This document shows positions 43,295 to 45,271 of a stretch of DNA of 45,271 nucleotides, piece after piece; position 1 is the stretch's first letter; every line of letters begins with the position of its first letter. The position numbers and the translations under genes were made by a program. A model generated the notes under the pieces. It had not been told where the DNA came from. It saw only the letters and a program-made list of their open reading frames with translations, and did no database searches. Source of the stretch: CAZRIE01 sp964600075 (GTDB taxonomy: Bacteria; Bacteroidota; Bacteroidia; Flavobacteriales; Flavobacteriaceae); the NCBI GenBank assembly GCA_964600075.1, contig CAZRIE010000024.1:1-45271 (forward strand), given 5' to 3'.

Positions 43295-44962
43295 ATGAGC
43301 AAAAAAAACTTAGATAAACTCTTTCAAGAGAAGTTCAAAGACTTTGAGGAAGTTCCCGACGAAAAAGTCTGGGATGGCATTGAAGCTTCCTTGAACAAGA
43401 ACAAACGAAAGCAGGTCATTCCTATGTGGTGGAAGCTTGCTGGTGTCGCTGCTGTCTTGGCATTGGCCTTAATCCTATGGAATCCCTTTTCAGATAGTGT
43501 TAATAATTTACCGGCGATAACCAATACCGATAACAGTGATATTAAAAAGGAAGGTCAGCGAGATGCTTTGCAACTTCCTAAAACCCCAAACGAAGCTGTA
43601 GTCGAAAAAACTGTGGATGAACGCCCATTGGATGCCGAAAATGATCATGAAGTTGCCACTGATGCCGTAACGGTGAGTTCCGTAGATAAAGCTGCAATCG
43701 ATGCAAGACAAAATCAGAGAGTATCCAACGAAAAATCGTCTATTGTCAAGAACGATACAGATAGTCAGTATACCGATAAAAAACCTGAAGTTGCTCCTAT
43801 TTCCAAAGACGTTAATTCAAAAAATATACAACTCACCGCGACGGATACTAATAAGACGGATAGCGATTCAGAAACCTACGAAAACAGTAGCCTCAAAAAA
43901 GATGTTCTCAACATTTCGATCGACAATAAGAATGGAGCTATCGCTGGCTCATCAGATAACAAAACAGAGGAGACGATTACAGACCCCGCAACAACGGTTA
44001 CAAAAAACGCCACCGGTATTTCGGTAGTTAAAAATGATGTAGATAGTACGAATCGAAATATATATCCAAAAGAATCGACAACGTTCAATACTGAAGAAAA
44101 AGTAGCACAAAGCAATCAAAATAGCAACAATGCGGATAGGGAAACCGATCCGAAAAAGAAATCGATTTTCGAAGCCATTGACGAGCAAAATGAAGAAGAA
44201 ATTCTTGCCAAAGTCTATAGTGGTCGTTGGTCTGCGGGGCCCAGTATCGCACCAGTTTATTTCAATGGTATTGGAGAAGGTTCCCCGGTACACTCCAATT
44301 TCACCCAAAATGCGAAATCAGGCAATACAAATCTAAGCTACGGTCTTTCGGTAGCTTATGAAGTCAGTAGCAGACTGCGTGTACGATCCGGTCTACATAA
44401 AGTAGACTATGGCTACGATACTGACAATGTAGAATTCTCTTCTTCGTTACAAGCTGCGGCCAGTGAACGAATTGAAAATATCAATTATGCAGCTGCATCG
44501 AAAAACTTGGTGGTAAAAAGCAAAACGAACAGTTTTTCCAATCTTGAATCGTCTAACAACGATGTGGCCATTGAAGTCAGTGCCGCCAACAGTTCTATGC
44601 GCACTGGCACGATGTCGCAACAATTCGGATATCTAGAAGTGCCTTTAGAACTGGACTACGCTCTTATCGACCGCAAGTTTGGTGTGAACCTAGTTGGTGG
44701 TATCAGCTCCTTGTTTTTGTTGGATAATTTGGTGCTACTTACGTCAGGCGACCTAACCACTGAAATTGGGGAGGCCAATAATGTGAACAATATCAACTTT
44801 AGCACGAATATCGGTTTTGGTGTCAACTATAAGTTTACACCAAAAATACAATTGAACATCGAGCCCGTATTTAAATACCAATTGAATACGTTTTCAGAGG
44901 TCTCGGGTGATTTTCAACCTTTTTCTGTCGGAGTTTATAGTGGCCTGAATTTTAAATTTTAA
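43295..44962 (+). CDS. Putative trans-envelope anti-sigma/outer-membrane beta-barrel protein
   Basis: This 555-aa protein begins with a ~43-residue cytoplasmic part (LDKLFQEKFKDFEEVPDEKVWDGIEASL) of the kind seen on flavobacterial sigma-partner proteins. One membrane helix follows (about 46-62: WKLAGVAAVLALALILW). Residues ~65-305 are a polar Asp/Asn/Ser/Thr/Lys/Glu-rich linker, long enough in principle to cross the periplasm. Residues ~308-555 are a beta-barrel of the outer-membrane type, ending in GVYSGLNFKF with the terminal Phe typical of BAM substrates. It lies 51 bases behind the sigma factor. Alternatively the helix is an uncleaved or unusual signal anchor. The outer-membrane topology is inferred. 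Confidence 0.85.
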   Translation: MSKKNLDKLFQEKFKDFEEVPDEKVWDGIEASLNKNKRKQVIPMWWKLAGVAAVLALALILWNPFSDSVNNLPAITNTDNSDIKKEGQRDALQLPKTPNEAVVEKTVDERPLDAENDHEVATDAVTVSSVDKAAIDARQNQRVSNEKSSIVKNDTDSQYTDKKPEVAPISKDVNSKNIQLTATDTNKTDSDSETYENSSLKKDVLNISIDNKNGAIAGSSDNKTEETITDPATTVTKNATGISVVKNDVDSTNRNIYPKESTTFNTEEKVAQSNQNSNNADRETDPKKKSIFEAIDEQNEEEILAKVYSGRWSAGPSIAPVYFNGIGEGSPVHSNFTQNAKSGNTNLSYGLSVAYEVSSRLRVRSGLHKVDYGYDTDNVEFSSSLQAAASERIENINYAAASKNLVVKSKTNSFSNLESSNNDVAIEVSAANSSMRTGTMSQQFGYLEVPLELDYALIDRKFGVNLVGGISSLFLLDNLVLLTSGDLTTEIGEANNVNNINFSTNIGFGVNYKFTPKIQLNIEPVFKYQLNTFSEVSGDFQPFSVGVYSGLNFKF

Positions 44963-45005
44963 TGCCAATTTGACTATAAAATAACACACAGAAAAAGAGG
45001 ATGCT

Positions 45006-45194
45006 TTATTGTTCTATGGCGCCGTGATTGATTTTCATAGCCCGAGCTACGGAAATCATAAACAAAGAAATAGAACGGAAAATGAACGAGTTTGAATGGG
45101 TTATTTTATGGTCAAACTGGTAGACAATGTTGGTTAATGTATCGATGCATTTTATCGACTGTTCTACACCTGCGGAGCTTTCTGAGGGACGCAT
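45006..45194 (-). CDS. Small hypothetical protein (62 aa)
   Basis: MRPSESSAGVEQSIKCIDTL begins a 62-residue frame with one moderately hydrophobic stretch (IFRSISLFMISVARAM). No known domain is recognised. The codon use looks plausible for this genome, but there is no clear ribosome site and the gene may be spurious. It is convergent with the barrel protein gene, 43 bases away. Confidence 0.4.
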   Translation of the reverse strand: MRPSESSAGVEQSIKCIDTLTNIVYQFDHKITHSNSFIFRSISLFMISVARAMKINHGAIEQ

Positions 45195-45271
45195 TTATTT
45201 TTACTTTTAAAAAGCGCTGATAACCCCGACCCTTATTTTGGTTAGAAAAAATGAGATAACCTCATGTTTCA

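Noticed and set aside
1..45271. CRISPR arrays, tRNA/rRNA genes, transposases, integrases or prophage.
   Set aside because: No regularly spaced repeats, no tRNA-like cloverleaf noticed by eye, and no protein with transposase or phage motifs among the frames; a dedicated tRNA scan was not possible.

Overview
The window looks like chromosomal DNA of a marine, gliding-lineage member of the Flavobacteriaceae (Bacteroidetes). Supporting signs are a gldH gliding lipoprotein next to a PSP1/RicT-like gene, paired scoA/scoB CoA-transferase genes, an ECF sigma factor paired with an outer-membrane-barrel protein, many lipoproteins, -7 promoter boxes of the TAnnTTTG type (for example upstream of yicC and trhO), and a sulfatase with a large GH2 enzyme. 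The genus cannot be fixed from sequence alone; a Maribacter/Zobellia-like relative is a guess. No tRNA, rRNA, CRISPR array, transposase or phage gene was seen.

Region 1 (1-19.4 kb) is an accessory sugar-catabolism block. It opens with a sulfatase and a DUF5009 acyltransferase-like membrane protein. A ~170-bp intergenic element carrying a palindrome is present twice around this pair. Next come genes that together suggest glycoside breakdown through 3-keto sugars: two GMC-type FAD dehydrogenases, one Tat-exported small subunit, three TIM-barrel sugar isomerase/epimerase-like proteins (two exported, one cytoplasmic), two DUF1080 (3-keto-disaccharide hydrolase family) lipoproteins, a Gfo/Idh/MocA oxidoreductase, an MFS sugar/nucleoside-type permease and a GH2 beta-galactosidase. 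The working model is inferred. A glycoside is oxidised at C3 in the periplasm, cleaved there by DUF1080/TIM-barrel proteins, imported by the MFS permease, and the keto sugar is reduced or isomerised inside. No SusC/SusD pair lies in the window.

Region 2 (19.5-23.8 kb) holds housekeeping genes yicC-gmk-nadD in one direction, then a tandem pair of small STAS/SpoIIAA-like paralogues and a CAP-domain lipoprotein on the other strand. Region 3 (24.0-32.0 kb) is a phosphate island: two paralogous PiT transporters with PhoU-like tails, a Na/Pi cotransporter with its own PhoU-like tail between them, and an OprO/OprP-type porin.

Region 4 (32.3-40.1 kb) has a small MORN/YwqK-like protein, scoB/scoA, a class A penicillin-binding protein, gldH, a RicT-like PSP1 protein and trhO. 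Region 5 (40.1-45.2 kb) has a 740-bp intergenic stretch with repeat-like patches, recA, a small lipoprotein, a TTG-start ECF sigma factor with a hydrophobic C-terminal tail, and a long protein that appears to join an anti-sigma-like N-terminus, one inner-membrane helix, a ~240-residue linker and an outer-membrane beta-barrel. Strong hairpin terminators stand at 10648-10688, 32763-32789, 34707-34741 and 3001-3027.
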